Assembly (NCBI GenBank): GCA_945641355.1
Contig: CALZEQ010000005.1
Location: 1-64,000, forward strand
Direction: 5' to 3'
Length of the DNA: 64,000 bases
Source: an uncultured Mediterranea sp.
GTDB lineage: Bacteria > Bacteroidota > Bacteroidia > Bacteroidales > Bacteroidaceae
The notes beneath the pieces are model-generated. The model worked only from the letters and a program-made list of their open reading frames with translations, was not told the DNA's origin and ran no database searches. Made by a program: the position numbers and the translations under genes. Shown here piece after piece: positions 38,071 through 47,455 of this stretch; within the stretch, counting starts at the first letter, position 1; each line of letters starts with the position of its first letter.

Positions 38071-38094
38071 TTCTCCGCGATTGAGGGAGTCTCG

Positions 38095-39045
38095 TCACAG
38101 AGCGGCAAGCAGGTTGCTGACGGCCGCCCGGTAGTTGGCCAACTTGCCGGTCTTATGGATGGTCTTGCGGGCCTTTCGGTCGCCATCGGGCAGCAGATAC
38201 TCCCAGAAGTTCTTCATCTTGGTCAGCAGCTGCAGTTCCCCTCCTTGCAACTGTGCTTCGTAACGGGCATACACCTCGTCGTGCAGCTGTCTGACCTTTT
38301 GGGCCAGCTCTTCACCCGTCAGGTGTCTTCCTTCCCTATACTCCAGTGCCAAAGCCGGATTGGCCAACAGGCCGCGCCCTAACGCCAACCCTGCCAAGTG
38401 GGGGAACCGTCGTGTCATCTGCTCCATCTCTTCTACAGTACGCAGGTCTCCATTGTAATAAAGAGGGAGCCGGCACGCCTCGTAGAAGCGGGCAAAAGCC
38501 TCGATGTCCGGCTCTCCCTTGTACTGCTGCACACCCAGCCGGGCATGGACGATGAGGTGCGACAAGGGCAAAGTGTTGAGCAAGGGAAGCAAAGCCAACC
38601 CTTCGTCGGCACGCTCCCAACCCAAACGCATCTTTACTGAAAAGCGTACTTCGGGATATCCCTCAACCAGTGATGTCAGCAAACGTTCCACCTCATCAGG
38701 ATAGGGCAACAGCCCCGCCCCGTTGTGACGGCGAGCCAGTGTAGGGAAAGGACATCCCAAATTGATGTCAACCTCTCGATATCCCCGCTCGACGAACAAG
38801 GGCATAATCCGACCGGCCGTCTCGGCATCAGGGGCTATCAGCTGCGGAATAAGCGGCACTTCCCGATTGTATTCAGGTTCCAGATCGCGCACATCTCTAC
38901 GACGGCATTCTCCATGCTCTACACGTACGAAAGGAGTATAATAACGCTCCACGCCTCCGAACAGACGGGCGTGTGCCTGTCGGTAAGCGGCATCGGTATA
39001 TCCCTGCAGCGGGGTGAAATGAATAGGTAAAAGGGTCTGTTGCAT
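38095..39045 (-). CDS. tRNA-dihydrouridine synthase family protein
   Basis: A 316-residue FMN-dependent reductase that makes dihydrouridine in tRNA D-loops. The N-terminal block FTPLQGYTDAAYR (about 11-23), the catalytic-cysteine motif INLGCPFPTLARR (about 94-106) and the later VHARLGVQQY and YYNGDLR blocks mark the TIM-barrel Dus fold. It is shorter and more divergent than DusB, so the subfamily is left open. A promoter at 39072-39101 lies just upstream on the minus strand. Confidence 0.88.
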   Translation of the reverse strand: MQQTLLPIHFTPLQGYTDAAYRQAHARLFGGVERYYTPFVRVEHGECRRRDVRDLEPEYNREVPLIPQLIAPDAETAGRIMPLFVERGYREVDINLGCPFPTLARRHNGAGLLPYPDEVERLLTSLVEGYPEVRFSVKMRLGWERADEGLALLPLLNTLPLSHLIVHARLGVQQYKGEPDIEAFARFYEACRLPLYYNGDLRTVEEMEQMTRRFPHLAGLALGRGLLANPALALEYREGRHLTGEELAQKVRQLHDEVYARYEAQLQGGELQLLTKMKNFWEYLLPDGDRKARKTIHKTGKLANYRAAVSNLLAAL

Positions 39046-39071
39046 TGCAATGAACGGTTTGGTTAGTACGA

Positions 39072-39101
39072 CAAATGTACACTATATTTCCGAAGTTCAA
39101 A
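39072..39101 (-). promoter_or_regulatory. Promoter of the dihydrouridine synthase gene
   Basis: On the minus strand TTTG (39098-39101), 18 bases, then TACATTTG (39072-39079), about 27 bases before the ATG at 39045. Confidence 0.75.
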
Positions 39102-39166
39102 GCCTTATTTGATTAAAATAGTGTAAAGCGTGCGGAAGATTGGCAGATAACTTATATTTTTGCAGC

Positions 39167-41131
39167 ATGTTAGATTCTGCATACATCAAAAGGAAGAGGT
39201 CCCTTCTCCGCCGATTGGCAGGAGGAGTGTTGCTGCTGGTGCTGCTCTACTCGTGCGCCAGCATCGGACGTATAGAGGGAGGAGCCATTGACGAGACACC
39301 GCCGCGCTTCCTGTCGGGTACACCGGCTCCAGGCGCCTTGCGGGTAACCAAAAAGAAAGTCTCTATCGAGTTCGACGAGTTCATCAAGCTCGACAAGCCT
39401 GCCGAGAAGGTGGTTATCTCACCCCCGCAGGTACAGCAACCCGAGGTAAAAGCCAACGGCAAAAAGGTGGTCATCACGCTGCAAGACACGCTGAAGGCGA
39501 ACACCACCTATACCATTGACTTCGGCGATGCCATTCAGGACAACAACGAAGGTAACCCCTTGGAGAACTTCACATACGCCTTCTCCACCGGCGAACGGCT
39601 TGACACGATGGCCGTATCGGGCACAGTACTCAATGCCGCCAATCTGGAACCGGTAAAGGGCATACTTGTGGGACTCTATGCCAACCTGAGCGATACGGCC
39701 TTTACCAAACTGCCGCTGGAGCGTGTGGGCCGTACCGACAGCCGTGGACGCTTCTCCATCCGTGGAGTGGCACCCGGCAGTTACCGCATCTATGCGTTGC
39801 AGGATGCCGACCAGAACTATTACTATTCGCAACCCACCGAAATCATCGCCTTCAACGACTCGCTCATCATCCCCACCAGCGAACGGCGGATGCGACAGGA
39901 CACCGCATGGGTTGACTCGCTCACTATCGACTCCATTGCCGAGGTGGAATATACCCACTTCCTGCCCGATGACATCCTGCTGCGCTGTTTCAAGGAGCTT
40001 AGCTTCATCCACCGCCAAGTAAGGGCCGAACGTCAGACACCCGAGAAGTTCTCGCTCTACTTCACAGCACCGTCCGACTCACTTCCCCTGCTCAAGGGAG
40101 TGAACTTTGACGAACGGGATGCCTTTGTAATAGAGGACCTAACGGGACGCAAAGACACGCTACAATATTGGATAAAGGACACGCTGCTGCATCAGCAAGA
40201 TTCGCTGCGTATGACGCTGACCTACCTCTTTACCGATAGTCTGAACCAGATAGTGCCGCGTACCGACACACTGACCGTGATACCCAAGCTGACCTATGCC
40301 AAACAGCAGAAGCAGAAAGAAGAGGCCAAGGAGAAGGAGAGGAAAGAGAAGGAAAAAGCCCGAAAGAAAAAGAAAGAGGAGGATGCCGATGAGGAGACAG
40401 AGAAGACCCTCTTCCTGCCGATGGAGGTCTATGCACCCTCAGCCATGGACATCTACGACTACATCACCCTCTCGTTCGAAGAGCCTTTGTCAAATCTCGA
40501 CTCCACCGCTTTCCACCTGCAACAGAAGGTAGATACGCTGTGGCACGACATGTCCTTTGACCTGGAACGTGACTCGGCCGACCTGAAACGATACAACCTC
40601 TATGCCGACTGGAGCCCCGATGTGAGCTATCAGTTAGAGGTAGACTCGATGGCTGCTGTAGGCATCTACGGACTGCACACCGACAAGGTAAAGAAAGAGT
40701 TCAAGGCCAAGAAACTGGAAGAGTACGGACAAATCTTCTTCAACGTATATGGAGCCGACTCCATCGCCTTTGTAGAACTGCTGGATGCACAGGACCAAGT
40801 GGTACGCTCGGTATCTGTAGAGAACGGCCGGGCCGACTTCTACTACCTGAATCCAGGCAAGTATGGAGCCCGCCTGATCAACGACACCAACGGGAACGGG
40901 GTATGGGATACCGGCCTGCTGGCCGAACATCGACAGCCAGAAACTGTTTATTATTATCCGATGGTGCTGGAACTGAAAGCGAACTTCGACCTGACGCAGG
41001 AGTGGAACGTAACGCAGAAACCGACAGATAGACAAAAACCAGACGAACTTAAAAAACAAAAACCAGATGAAGACAAGAAAAACAAAAATAAGAACAAGAA
41101 CAAGAACAGCAGCACCAGCAGCCGCCGTTAG
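39167..41131 (+). CDS. Ig-like domain (SbsA/Big_5-type) lipoprotein
   Basis: A 654-residue exported lipoprotein; the lipobox LLYSC lies about 30 residues from the ATG. An N-terminal Ig-like domain (SIEFDEFIKLDKPAEKVVISP, then FGDAIQDNNEGN) resembles the SbsA/Big_5 family. A carboxypeptidase-regulatory-like domain follows (VSGTVLNAANLEPVKG, GRFSIRGVAPGSYR). Near residues 385-420 is a long Lys/Glu-rich segment, and the C-terminus is Lys/Asn-rich. Likely surface or periplasmic, role unknown. The ATG at 39167 was chosen; a TATTTTTG box at 39155-39162 lies almost on top of it. Confidence 0.82.
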   Translation: MLDSAYIKRKRSLLRRLAGGVLLLVLLYSCASIGRIEGGAIDETPPRFLSGTPAPGALRVTKKKVSIEFDEFIKLDKPAEKVVISPPQVQQPEVKANGKKVVITLQDTLKANTTYTIDFGDAIQDNNEGNPLENFTYAFSTGERLDTMAVSGTVLNAANLEPVKGILVGLYANLSDTAFTKLPLERVGRTDSRGRFSIRGVAPGSYRIYALQDADQNYYYSQPTEIIAFNDSLIIPTSERRMRQDTAWVDSLTIDSIAEVEYTHFLPDDILLRCFKELSFIHRQVRAERQTPEKFSLYFTAPSDSLPLLKGVNFDERDAFVIEDLTGRKDTLQYWIKDTLLHQQDSLRMTLTYLFTDSLNQIVPRTDTLTVIPKLTYAKQQKQKEEAKEKERKEKEKARKKKKEEDADEETEKTLFLPMEVYAPSAMDIYDYITLSFEEPLSNLDSTAFHLQQKVDTLWHDMSFDLERDSADLKRYNLYADWSPDVSYQLEVDSMAAVGIYGLHTDKVKKEFKAKKLEEYGQIFFNVYGADSIAFVELLDAQDQVVRSVSVENGRADFYYLNPGKYGARLINDTNGNGVWDTGLLAEHRQPETVYYYPMVLELKANFDLTQEWNVTQKPTDRQKPDELKKQKPDEDKKNKNKNKNKNSSTSSRR

Positions 41132-41150
41132 CTTACGGCGGTTCTGTGCC

Positions 41151-41960
41151 ATGCTCTCGGTAGGGATAATCTGTTTCATCGTTGCACCTGGGCTGCAGGC
41201 GCAGTGTACAGCCCGCAACGAGGCCTTTCAGAGCGGCGAGCACGTGATGTACGACCTCTACTTCAACTGGAAGTTTATCTGGAAGAAGGTGGGTCTGGCC
41301 AGCCTCACCACCAATGCCACTACCTACCGTTCGCAACCGGCCTTCCGCTTCAACCTGCTCTCGGTGGGTAGCAAGAGCAGCGACTTTTTCTTCAAGATGC
41401 GCGATACCCTGACGTGCTACGTCAGCGAACGGCTGGAACCGCTCTACTTCCGAAAGGCAGCCGAAGAGGGCAAGCGCCACACCGTGGACGAAGCCTGGTT
41501 CTCGTACGCCGACGGCGTGTCGCACGTCAAGCAACGCCGCACCTGGTACAGTCCGCAGCGCGAACCGCAAGAGATGGAGTATGAAGACAGCCGCTGCATC
41601 TTCGATATGCTCAGCATCCTGGCGCAGGCTCGCTCGTATGACCCCGCCGACTACAAGGTGGGAGACAAGATTCTATTCCCTATGGCTACAGGGCGTCGCG
41701 TAGAAGAGCAGACGCTCATCTATCGGGGCAAGGAGAATGTAGAGGCCAACAACGACACCACCTACCGATGCCTGGTCTTCTCGTTTGTGGAGTATAAAAA
41801 AGGAAAAGAACGTGAGGTCATCACGTTCTTTGTATCCGATGACAAGAATCACTTGCCCATCCGATTGGATATGTACTTGAACTTCGGTGCCGCCAAAGCC
41901 TTCCTGAAGAGCGTTCGCGGCAACCGCTATCCCATGACCTCTGTGGTCGAGGAAAAGTAA
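41151..41960 (+). CDS. DUF3108 domain-containing exported protein
   Basis: A 269-residue protein with a signal peptide (MLSVGIICFIVAPGLQAQ) and a body matching the DUF3108 family (GEHVMYDLYFNWKFIWKKVG, later RCIFDMLSILAQARS and REVITFFVSDDKNHLPIRLDMYLNFG). The family is periplasmic and of unknown function. An in-frame ATG at 41067 would add 28 basic residues and overlap the previous gene by 65 bases. That extension is the shifted reading of a Lys/Asn/Ser repeat, so the internal ATG was preferred. Confidence 0.83.
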   Translation: MLSVGIICFIVAPGLQAQCTARNEAFQSGEHVMYDLYFNWKFIWKKVGLASLTTNATTYRSQPAFRFNLLSVGSKSSDFFFKMRDTLTCYVSERLEPLYFRKAAEEGKRHTVDEAWFSYADGVSHVKQRRTWYSPQREPQEMEYEDSRCIFDMLSILAQARSYDPADYKVGDKILFPMATGRRVEEQTLIYRGKENVEANNDTTYRCLVFSFVEYKKGKEREVITFFVSDDKNHLPIRLDMYLNFGAAKAFLKSVRGNRYPMTSVVEEK

Positions 41961-41975
41961 TTTACGCTGCCAGCC

Positions 41976-43451
41976 TTATCGGTTCAGCTTCCACTCGCTG
42001 CCGTTCTTGCCGTCCTTGATTTCAAATCCCAGCGCGGTCAGTTCGTTGCGTATCTTGTCGCTCGTGGCCCAGTCCTTATTGGCCTTGGCCTTGGCGCGTT
42101 CCTCCAGCAACATGTCCACTACCTTGCCGAAGGCCTCTTCACGCCCCGCGTTCGAGCTGTTGTCCTCCTTCAACCCCAAGATGTCGAAACAGAAAAGGTG
42201 GAAGGTATCCTTCAGCACCTGCAGGTCGTCGACCGCGATGGTATCGTTGCCGGCCAGCAGGTTGTTCACCATCTTGGCACCGTCAAACAGGTGTGCGATG
42301 ACGATAGGCGAGTTCAAGTCATCGTTCATCGCCTCGTAGCACTTTTCACGCAACGGAGCCACCTCCACCGTCGAAGCAGCAGCCGGCACTATCTTCTCCA
42401 GCCCGTGGATGGCATCCATCAGTCTGGCCAATCCCTTCTCAGCCGCCTGCAATGCCTCGTTGCTGAAGTCCACCGTACTGCGATAGTGTGCCTGCAGGAT
42501 GAAGAAGCGGATGGTCATCGGTGCGTATGCCTGTGCCAGCTTTGCATGCGATCCGCTGAAGAATTCGTTCAGCGTGATGAAGTTGCCCAGGCTCTTGCCC
42601 ATCTTCTGTCCCTCAATGGTAATCATGTTGTTGTGCATCCAGTAGTGTACCATGTCGTCACCTTGACTGGCCACCGACTGGGCTATTTCGCATTCATGAT
42701 GCGGGAACACCAGATCCATGCCTCCGCCGTGGATGTCGAAGTGTGTCCCCAGATACTTGCGCCCCATCGCTGTACATTCGCAGTGCCAGCCGGGGAATCC
42801 GTCGCTCCAAGGCGAGGGCCACCGCATGATATGTTCAGGCTGTGCCCGCTTCCACAAGGCAAAGTCGGCAGGATTGTGCTTCTCGTCCTGTCCGTCCAGT
42901 TCGCGGGTCGTGTTCAGCACATCCTCCAGGTTGCGGCCCGAAAGCTTCCCATAGCGATACTTCTGATTGTATTTGTTCACATCAAAGTAGACCGACCCCT
43001 TGCTTTCATACGCATATCCGTTGTCCAAAATCTCCTTCACCAGCTGAATCTGCTCGATGATGTGTCCGCTGGCATGAGGTTCGATGCTGGGCGGCAATAC
43101 GTTAAGTGCCTCCATTGCCTGATGGTAACGATTGGTATAGTACTGGGCCACCTCCATCGGCTCCAGCTGCTCCAGACGTGCCTTCTTGGCAATCTTGTCC
43201 TCGCCCTCGTCCGCATCGTGCTCCAGATGTCCCACATCGGTGATGTTACGCACATAGCGCACCTTGTAGCCCAGATGCTTCAGGTAGCGGAAGAGCAGGT
43301 CGAAAGTAATGGCCGGGCGGGCATGTCCCAGATGGGGATCGCCATAGACCGTCGGTCCGCATACATACATGCCCACGTGCGGTGCATGCAGCGGTTTGAA
43401 AGGTTCTTTCCGCCTATCTAAGGTGTTGTAGATAATCAGTTGTTGTTCCAT
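41976..43451 (-). CDS. cysS: Cysteine--tRNA ligase
   Basis: A 491-residue class I aminoacyl-tRNA synthetase that charges tRNA-Cys. The HIGH-type motif reads HLGH at residues 40-43, and the KMSKS-type motif reads KMGKS at 283-287. Zinc-binding Cys31 in YVCGPTVYG and the [10 protein letters not shown] block are present. The TATTTTTG box at 43483-43490 lies just upstream. It faces the convergent DUF3108 gene with a 15-base gap. Confidence 0.97.
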   Translation of the reverse strand: MEQQLIIYNTLDRRKEPFKPLHAPHVGMYVCGPTVYGDPHLGHARPAITFDLLFRYLKHLGYKVRYVRNITDVGHLEHDADEGEDKIAKKARLEQLEPMEVAQYYTNRYHQAMEALNVLPPSIEPHASGHIIEQIQLVKEILDNGYAYESKGSVYFDVNKYNQKYRYGKLSGRNLEDVLNTTRELDGQDEKHNPADFALWKRAQPEHIMRWPSPWSDGFPGWHCECTAMGRKYLGTHFDIHGGGMDLVFPHHECEIAQSVASQGDDMVHYWMHNNMITIEGQKMGKSLGNFITLNEFFSGSHAKLAQAYAPMTIRFFILQAHYRSTVDFSNEALQAAEKGLARLMDAIHGLEKIVPAAASTVEVAPLREKCYEAMNDDLNSPIVIAHLFDGAKMVNNLLAGNDTIAVDDLQVLKDTFHLFCFDILGLKEDNSSNAGREEAFGKVVDMLLEERAKAKANKDWATSDKIRNELTALGFEIKDGKNGSEWKLNR

Positions 43452-43482
43452 AATACAGTGTTGTTTATTTGTTTAAGTGGTG

Positions 43483-43490
43483 CAAAAATA
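43483..43490 (-). promoter_or_regulatory. -7 element of cysS
   Basis: On the minus strand TATTTTTG, matching TAnnTTTG, about 32 bases before the cysS ATG. No clear -33 TTTG is seen. Confidence 0.45.
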
Positions 43491-43564
43491 AGCATTTATA
43501 ATGGATTAGATTCTCTCTTCCATGCTTTTTCTCAGGTATTCTCCCCCGTTTTGTCCTCTGCAGG

Positions 43565-44377
43565 CTACAGGGCGAACAATTTTTCCACCGCCACAGCCAC
43601 CCCGTCCTCATCGTTCGTCAGGGTCACGTAGTCGGCAGCCTTGCGTACCGGTTCCTGCGCATTGGCCATGGCCACTCCCATGCCGGCAAACTCAATCATG
43701 CTAAGGTCATTGTATCCGTCACCCATACATACCATCTGCTCGCGCGTCAGTCCCAGTTCATCCATCAGCACCGCCAGCGAGCGGGCCTTGTCGATGCCCA
43801 GCGGTACCAGCTCCAGAAAGTAAGGCTCCGAGCGGTAGACACTGATCTGTCCTTGCAGGCGCAACGACAACTCGGCCTCGGTCTCAATCAGCCGTTCCGG
43901 ATCTCCCACAATCAGGCACTTGGGCAACGGACGTGGAGCCGCCTCCAGAAAGTCGTCCACCACCCGTATCTCCATCCGGTTAAGGAAGGCCTCCTTCTGC
44001 ACATAAGGGTCATCGGGACACTCCGTCAGGATATAGGCATTGTCATACGTCAGTATGGCCTGTCCATAGCGGTTGGCAGTGGCATACAGCACAGGCAGCA
44101 CATCATCGGGCAACAGGTTCTTATAGAGCATCTGTCCGTTGCTCCAGTCTATTATCTCGCCGCCGTTATACGAGAGGATACAGCCGCCGTAGCGTTTCAT
44201 CTGCAGCTTCTCGGCCAGCGGTGCAATGCCATACGTGGGACGTCCCGAAGCCAATACCAGCCGTACGCCGGTCTGCTGCAAGCGCAGCAAGGTATCGAGG
44301 TTACGGGTTGAAATCTCTTTTTTCGAGTTGGTCAGCGTGCCGTCCAGATCGAGCACAAGTAGTCGGTATTCTGCCAT
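43565..44377 (-). CDS. Cof-type HAD-IIB family hydrolase
   Basis: A 270-residue haloacid-dehalogenase phosphatase. The start is the ATG at 44377, giving MAEYRLLVLDLDGTLTNS with the nucleophile Asp in DLDGT (residues 9-13). The C2-type cap is in the middle, and the late metal-binding motif GDGYNDLSMIE is near 215-225. Cof-type enzymes hydrolyse sugar phosphates and similar small molecules. The in-frame extension upstream lies beyond the predicted promoter and was dropped. Confidence 0.9.
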   Translation of the reverse strand: MAEYRLLVLDLDGTLTNSKKEISTRNLDTLLRLQQTGVRLVLASGRPTYGIAPLAEKLQMKRYGGCILSYNGGEIIDWSNGQMLYKNLLPDDVLPVLYATANRYGQAILTYDNAYILTECPDDPYVQKEAFLNRMEIRVVDDFLEAAPRPLPKCLIVGDPERLIETEAELSLRLQGQISVYRSEPYFLELVPLGIDKARSLAVLMDELGLTREQMVCMGDGYNDLSMIEFAGMGVAMANAQEPVRKAADYVTLTNDEDGVAVAVEKLFAL

Positions 44378-44431
44378 ACGTATTGTTACTATAATGGATA
44401 TCCAGCTTTCTGTTCTTTCGCAAATGGGATG

Positions 44432-44439
44432 CAAACATA
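44432..44439 (-). promoter_or_regulatory. -7 element of the HAD hydrolase gene
   Basis: On the minus strand TATGTTTG, a TAnnTTTG match, about 55 bases before the ATG at 44377. A TTTG lies 14 bases upstream of it, closer than usual. Confidence 0.5.
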
Positions 44440-44550
44440 CGGTTTCTCGTGCACAAATCCAAATGCGGAGCCCTTATTCTCATCCGCTTTCCCCTTTGTA
44501 TGTACCCTTTATAGAGAACGAAAAGAAGGCTTTTCTCCTTATCGTGTGCC

Positions 44551-44650
44551 CAAAGTTGTCGCAATCTCCCTTTTTTATTAGATTGCGACACTTTTCAACC
44601 TGCAAAGTTGTCGCAATCTCTCTTTTTTTTCAAGATTGCGACAACTTTGA
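44551..44650. repeat. Tandem GTTGTCGCAATC hairpin repeats
   Basis: The motif AAAGTTGTCGCAATCTC occurs at 44552-44568 and 44604-44620, each followed by a T-rich spacer and a complementary GATTGCGACA arm (44581 and 44634). The second unit is a perfect 17-bp inverted repeat (44603-44619 with 44633-44649), with a T-run in the loop. It may be a dispersed repeat or a pair of terminator-like structures. Confidence 0.75.
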
Positions 44651-44766
44651 GGCTATCCGTACCCACGGTCACACCCCTTCAACAAGCAGACAAAGGTCCG
44701 AAAAGATCAGAAGAGGAACACCCAAAATTTCTACTCCGTAAAAGCCTGTTTGTCCAATAAAGTTCG

Positions 44767-44774
44767 TATCTTTG
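44767..44774 (+). promoter_or_regulatory. -7 element driving the structured RNA candidate
   Basis: TATCTTTG, the same box as at the tRNA-Leu gene. Initiation about seven bases on (near 44781) would open the transcript in an AAAATAAGG / CCTTATTTT hairpin (44778-44801). Confidence 0.65.
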
Positions 44775-44780
44775 CCCAAA

Positions 44781-45055
44781 ATAAGGGGAAATCCTTATTT
44801 TAAAACATTGTGGATTAAAAAACAAGCATTCGCTATTATTTCGCGTTTAGCCAAGAGCCTCGGAAACTCAATTGGAATAAAAAGCACGACAATAATATGT
44901 GATGGGTGGCTCGTATTGTATAGCCCTCTTTCATACCAATAAGCGATGTACACGCAATATTGCGTGATGCAATCTTATGGTATGACCGGGGTTCCATTTC
45001 CGAGGCCACCCCGTGCTAAACGCGAGTAAGAAGGGCATCACGCTTTTCTTTTTGC
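44781..45055 (+). ncRNA. Structured non-coding RNA candidate, 6S-like
   Basis: The region has no plausible protein frame but an elaborate fold. TCGCGTTTAGC (44841-44851) pairs perfectly with GCTAAACGCGA (45015-45025). Inside it GCCTCGGAAA (44857-44866) pairs with TTTCCGAGGC (44996-45005). A further inner helix pairs CATACCAATAAG (44932-44943) with CTTATGGTATG (44974-44984). The helices are nested and separated by internal bulges, like the long bulged hairpin of 6S RNA. A TATCTTTG promoter lies at the 5' end, and an imperfect hairpin with TTTTCTTTTT follows at 45027-45055. 6S (Bacteroidales-1 type) is the best guess; a cis-regulatory leader for the MBOAT gene is an alternative. Confidence 0.55.
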
Positions 45056-45110
45056 GTTTGTGGACTGATAGTCGATTGCCTCAACAAAACAATCAAATCA
45101 GTTCAACACT

Positions 45111-46538
45111 ATGGTATTCAACTCGTTCAGTTTCATTCTTGTTTATCCATTTCTATTTCTACTCTATTATGCCATTCCGGCCAAACGTTCCTTTTGGCGT
45201 AATGTGTATCTGTTGCTTGTCAGCTACTTGCTCTACATGCAGTTCTGCGCAGCATACGCGCTGGTATTGCTGAGTGTGACTCTAATCACTTACCTGTCAG
45301 CCAGACGGATAGCGGATTATCAGAAGAAGCATCGAAACGCCGGCACGCTGTTGAGCATCGGTGTGTGTCTTACACTGCTTCCTCTGCTCACCTTCAAATA
45401 TTACAACTTCGTCAACGAAAGTTGCACCCATGTCTTGGATTTATTTCACATACACTTTGCCTTGCCAGGCCTCAACTGGGCGATACCCGTAGGCATCTCC
45501 TTCTTCACATTTCAGGCTTTGGGTTATTTATGGGATGTGTATTATGGGCGTATCCAAGCTGAAAGGAACTTCTGGCACTACGCTCTGTTCATTTCATTCT
45601 TCCCCTCCTTGGTATCCGGTCCCATCAACAAAGCTTCCTCCCTGTTGCCACAAATCGGGCAATCTCGCAAGTCATTCGACTATGAGAAGGCCGTACGAGG
45701 CATGAAACTGCTGCTATGGGGTATGTTTATGAAAGTTGTTGTGGCAGAACGGGTTACTTTGTATGTAGATACAGTATTCCCTCTGTACGAAAATTATTCA
45801 GGCATCACTTGTTTGGTAGCTTCCCTGCTATATACCGTGCAGATTTATGCCGATTTCGCAGGCTATTCATTAATGGCTATCGGAACGGGGAAGACATTGG
45901 GCTTCGACTTGGCTGAGAACTTTCATCGTCCCTATTTCTCGTACAGCATCACCGATTTCTGGCGCAGATGGCATATCTCCTTATCAACATGGCTGAAGGA
46001 TTACATATACATTCCTCTTGGCGGTAGCCGATGCTCAAAAATCAGGAACTATGCCAACATCTTCATCACATTTCTGGTCAGTGGCATCTGGCACGGTGCC
46101 AACTGGACCTTTGTGATTTGGGGCATATGGCATGGTGTCTGCCAGGTGATAGAGAAAATACTGCATCAGCAGCAATGCCCTTATGGAGTCATAGGAAAAG
46201 CTGTTAAAATCTGTGTCACCTTCTTATTGGTAAATTTCGCTTGGATTATCTTCCGAATGCCCACACTTACGGATGCCTTCCGCATGATGAGCAGGATATC
46301 CGACACTTCCTCATGGGGTAGCCTTTACTTGCCGGAAAAGTCAAATACGCTGTTCATCATAGTCTCTGTCGGAGTGTTGATTATCAAGGATGTGACCGAT
46401 GAGTATTTTCCCACGAAATACCGACTGTTCGACAACGGCAGTTCCTATGTTAGATGGCTTTCCTACACAGCGATTGTCCTAATGATTCTACTGACCGGTG
46501 TTCTGGATGCCGGACAATTTATTTATGCCAATTTCTAA
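45111..46538 (+). CDS. MBOAT-family membrane O-acyltransferase
   Basis: A 475-residue polytopic protein of the membrane-bound O-acyltransferase family (AlgI/DltB-like). Diagnostic segments are ITDFWRRWHISLSTWLKDYIYIPLGG (about 279-304, quoted in part in the literature as the DltB/AlgI core) and the active-site histidine block HGANWTFVIWGIWHG (about 328-342). Such proteins transfer acyl groups across the membrane to extracellular polymers. The SGNH-like gene five bases downstream is the expected partner. Base composition here is more AT-rich than in the upstream housekeeping genes. Confidence 0.92.
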   Translation: MVFNSFSFILVYPFLFLLYYAIPAKRSFWRNVYLLLVSYLLYMQFCAAYALVLLSVTLITYLSARRIADYQKKHRNAGTLLSIGVCLTLLPLLTFKYYNFVNESCTHVLDLFHIHFALPGLNWAIPVGISFFTFQALGYLWDVYYGRIQAERNFWHYALFISFFPSLVSGPINKASSLLPQIGQSRKSFDYEKAVRGMKLLLWGMFMKVVVAERVTLYVDTVFPLYENYSGITCLVASLLYTVQIYADFAGYSLMAIGTGKTLGFDLAENFHRPYFSYSITDFWRRWHISLSTWLKDYIYIPLGGSRCSKIRNYANIFITFLVSGIWHGANWTFVIWGIWHGVCQVIEKILHQQQCPYGVIGKAVKICVTFLLVNFAWIIFRMPTLTDAFRMMSRISDTSSWGSLYLPEKSNTLFIIVSVGVLIIKDVTDEYFPTKYRLFDNGSSYVRWLSYTAIVLMILLTGVLDAGQFIYANF

Positions 46539-46543
46539 AAGTC

Positions 46544-47455
46544 ATGAAAAAGTTCTTATGTAAAGCGATGTGTCTGTTCGTCTGTATCTGGATAATTGAC
46601 ATACTGGCCGGGCAGATTTTCCCCTATCTGATATCCAATGCCAAAGGGGGAGATAACAAACGAAACAACTATATCTGTAACCAAACCTGTGAGGACATAC
46701 TGATATTCGGTTCCTCCAGAGCCATCCATCACTACAATCCCACGCTTTTTACCGACTCAACAGGAGCAAGCTGCTACAATTGCGGGCAAAATGGGAATGG
46801 GATTATCCTCCATTACGGACGTCTGAAAATGATAGTGGAGAGGTATCATCCCAAATACATCATATACGACATAACACCTGGATTTGACTTGCTGGCAGGA
46901 GATGACAATCACAAGTACCTGAACTGGCTGAGAGCCTATTATGACAGAAACGGCATAGCTGAAATCTTTGAATCTGTAGATGCAATGGAAAATTATAAAA
47001 TGATGTCCAATCTCTATCGCTACAACTCCAAGTTCGTACAAATCGTCAGCGACAACCTTATACCCATGCAGTCTGTAGGTATCAAGGGATTCCGTCCCTT
47101 AAAGGGCAATCTGGACAGCCTGAAAATCAATCGGCAGAGACAAGAAAGAAAAACAAACCCCAACTACGACCCGCTGAAACTGACATACTTCCAAAAACTG
47201 ATTGAGATGACCCAGGAAAGCAGGCTCATTTTTGTCATCTCGCCGATATGGTACGGAATGGATGAAGCCACTTATCGGCCCATCAAAGAGCTGTGCGAAG
47301 CGTACCACATACCATTTTATAACTTCGCCAACTGCCCCCGATACGTGCATCATGACATCTATTTCAGGGACGGCTCCCACATGAATGCATACGGAGCAGA
47401 CGAGTTCACGAAAAAACTGCTGTCAATCATTACTTCAGAACTCACATTACAATAA
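46544..47455 (+). CDS. SGNH/GDSL-like protein, membrane-anchored MBOAT partner
   Basis: A 303-residue protein with an N-terminal signal anchor (MKKFLCKAMCLFVCIWIIDILAG). The block-I serine motif reads ILIFGSSRAIHHYNP (about 51-65), and the C-terminal Asp/His pair is in DGSHMNAYGA (near 280-289), as in DltD/AlgX-type SGNH proteins. It probably receives acyl groups from the MBOAT protein and delivers them to a surface polysaccharide. The ATG at 46544, five bases after the MBOAT stop, gives the signal anchor; a longer frame start lies inside the MBOAT gene. Confidence 0.85.
   Translation: MKKFLCKAMCLFVCIWIIDILAGQIFPYLISNAKGGDNKRNNYICNQTCEDILIFGSSRAIHHYNPTLFTDSTGASCYNCGQNGNGIILHYGRLKMIVERYHPKYIIYDITPGFDLLAGDDNHKYLNWLRAYYDRNGIAEIFESVDAMENYKMMSNLYRYNSKFVQIVSDNLIPMQSVGIKGFRPLKGNLDSLKINRQRQERKTNPNYDPLKLTYFQKLIEMTQESRLIFVISPIWYGMDEATYRPIKELCEAYHIPFYNFANCPRYVHHDIYFRDGSHMNAYGADEFTKKLLSIITSELTLQ

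Larger units (their letters stand above)
44378..44766. other. Intergenic region with hairpin repeats upstream of the RNA candidate
   Basis: No gene is seen. A minus-strand TATGTTTG box (44432-44439) serves the HAD gene. From 44551 to 44650 there are two hairpin units built from GTTGTCGCAATC and its complement. The remainder is unremarkable. Confidence 0.6.

Noticed and set aside
39155..39162. TATTTTTG as promoter of the Ig-like lipoprotein gene
   Set aside because: It would start transcription at or after the chosen ATG and has no -33 element at a usable distance; left uncalled.
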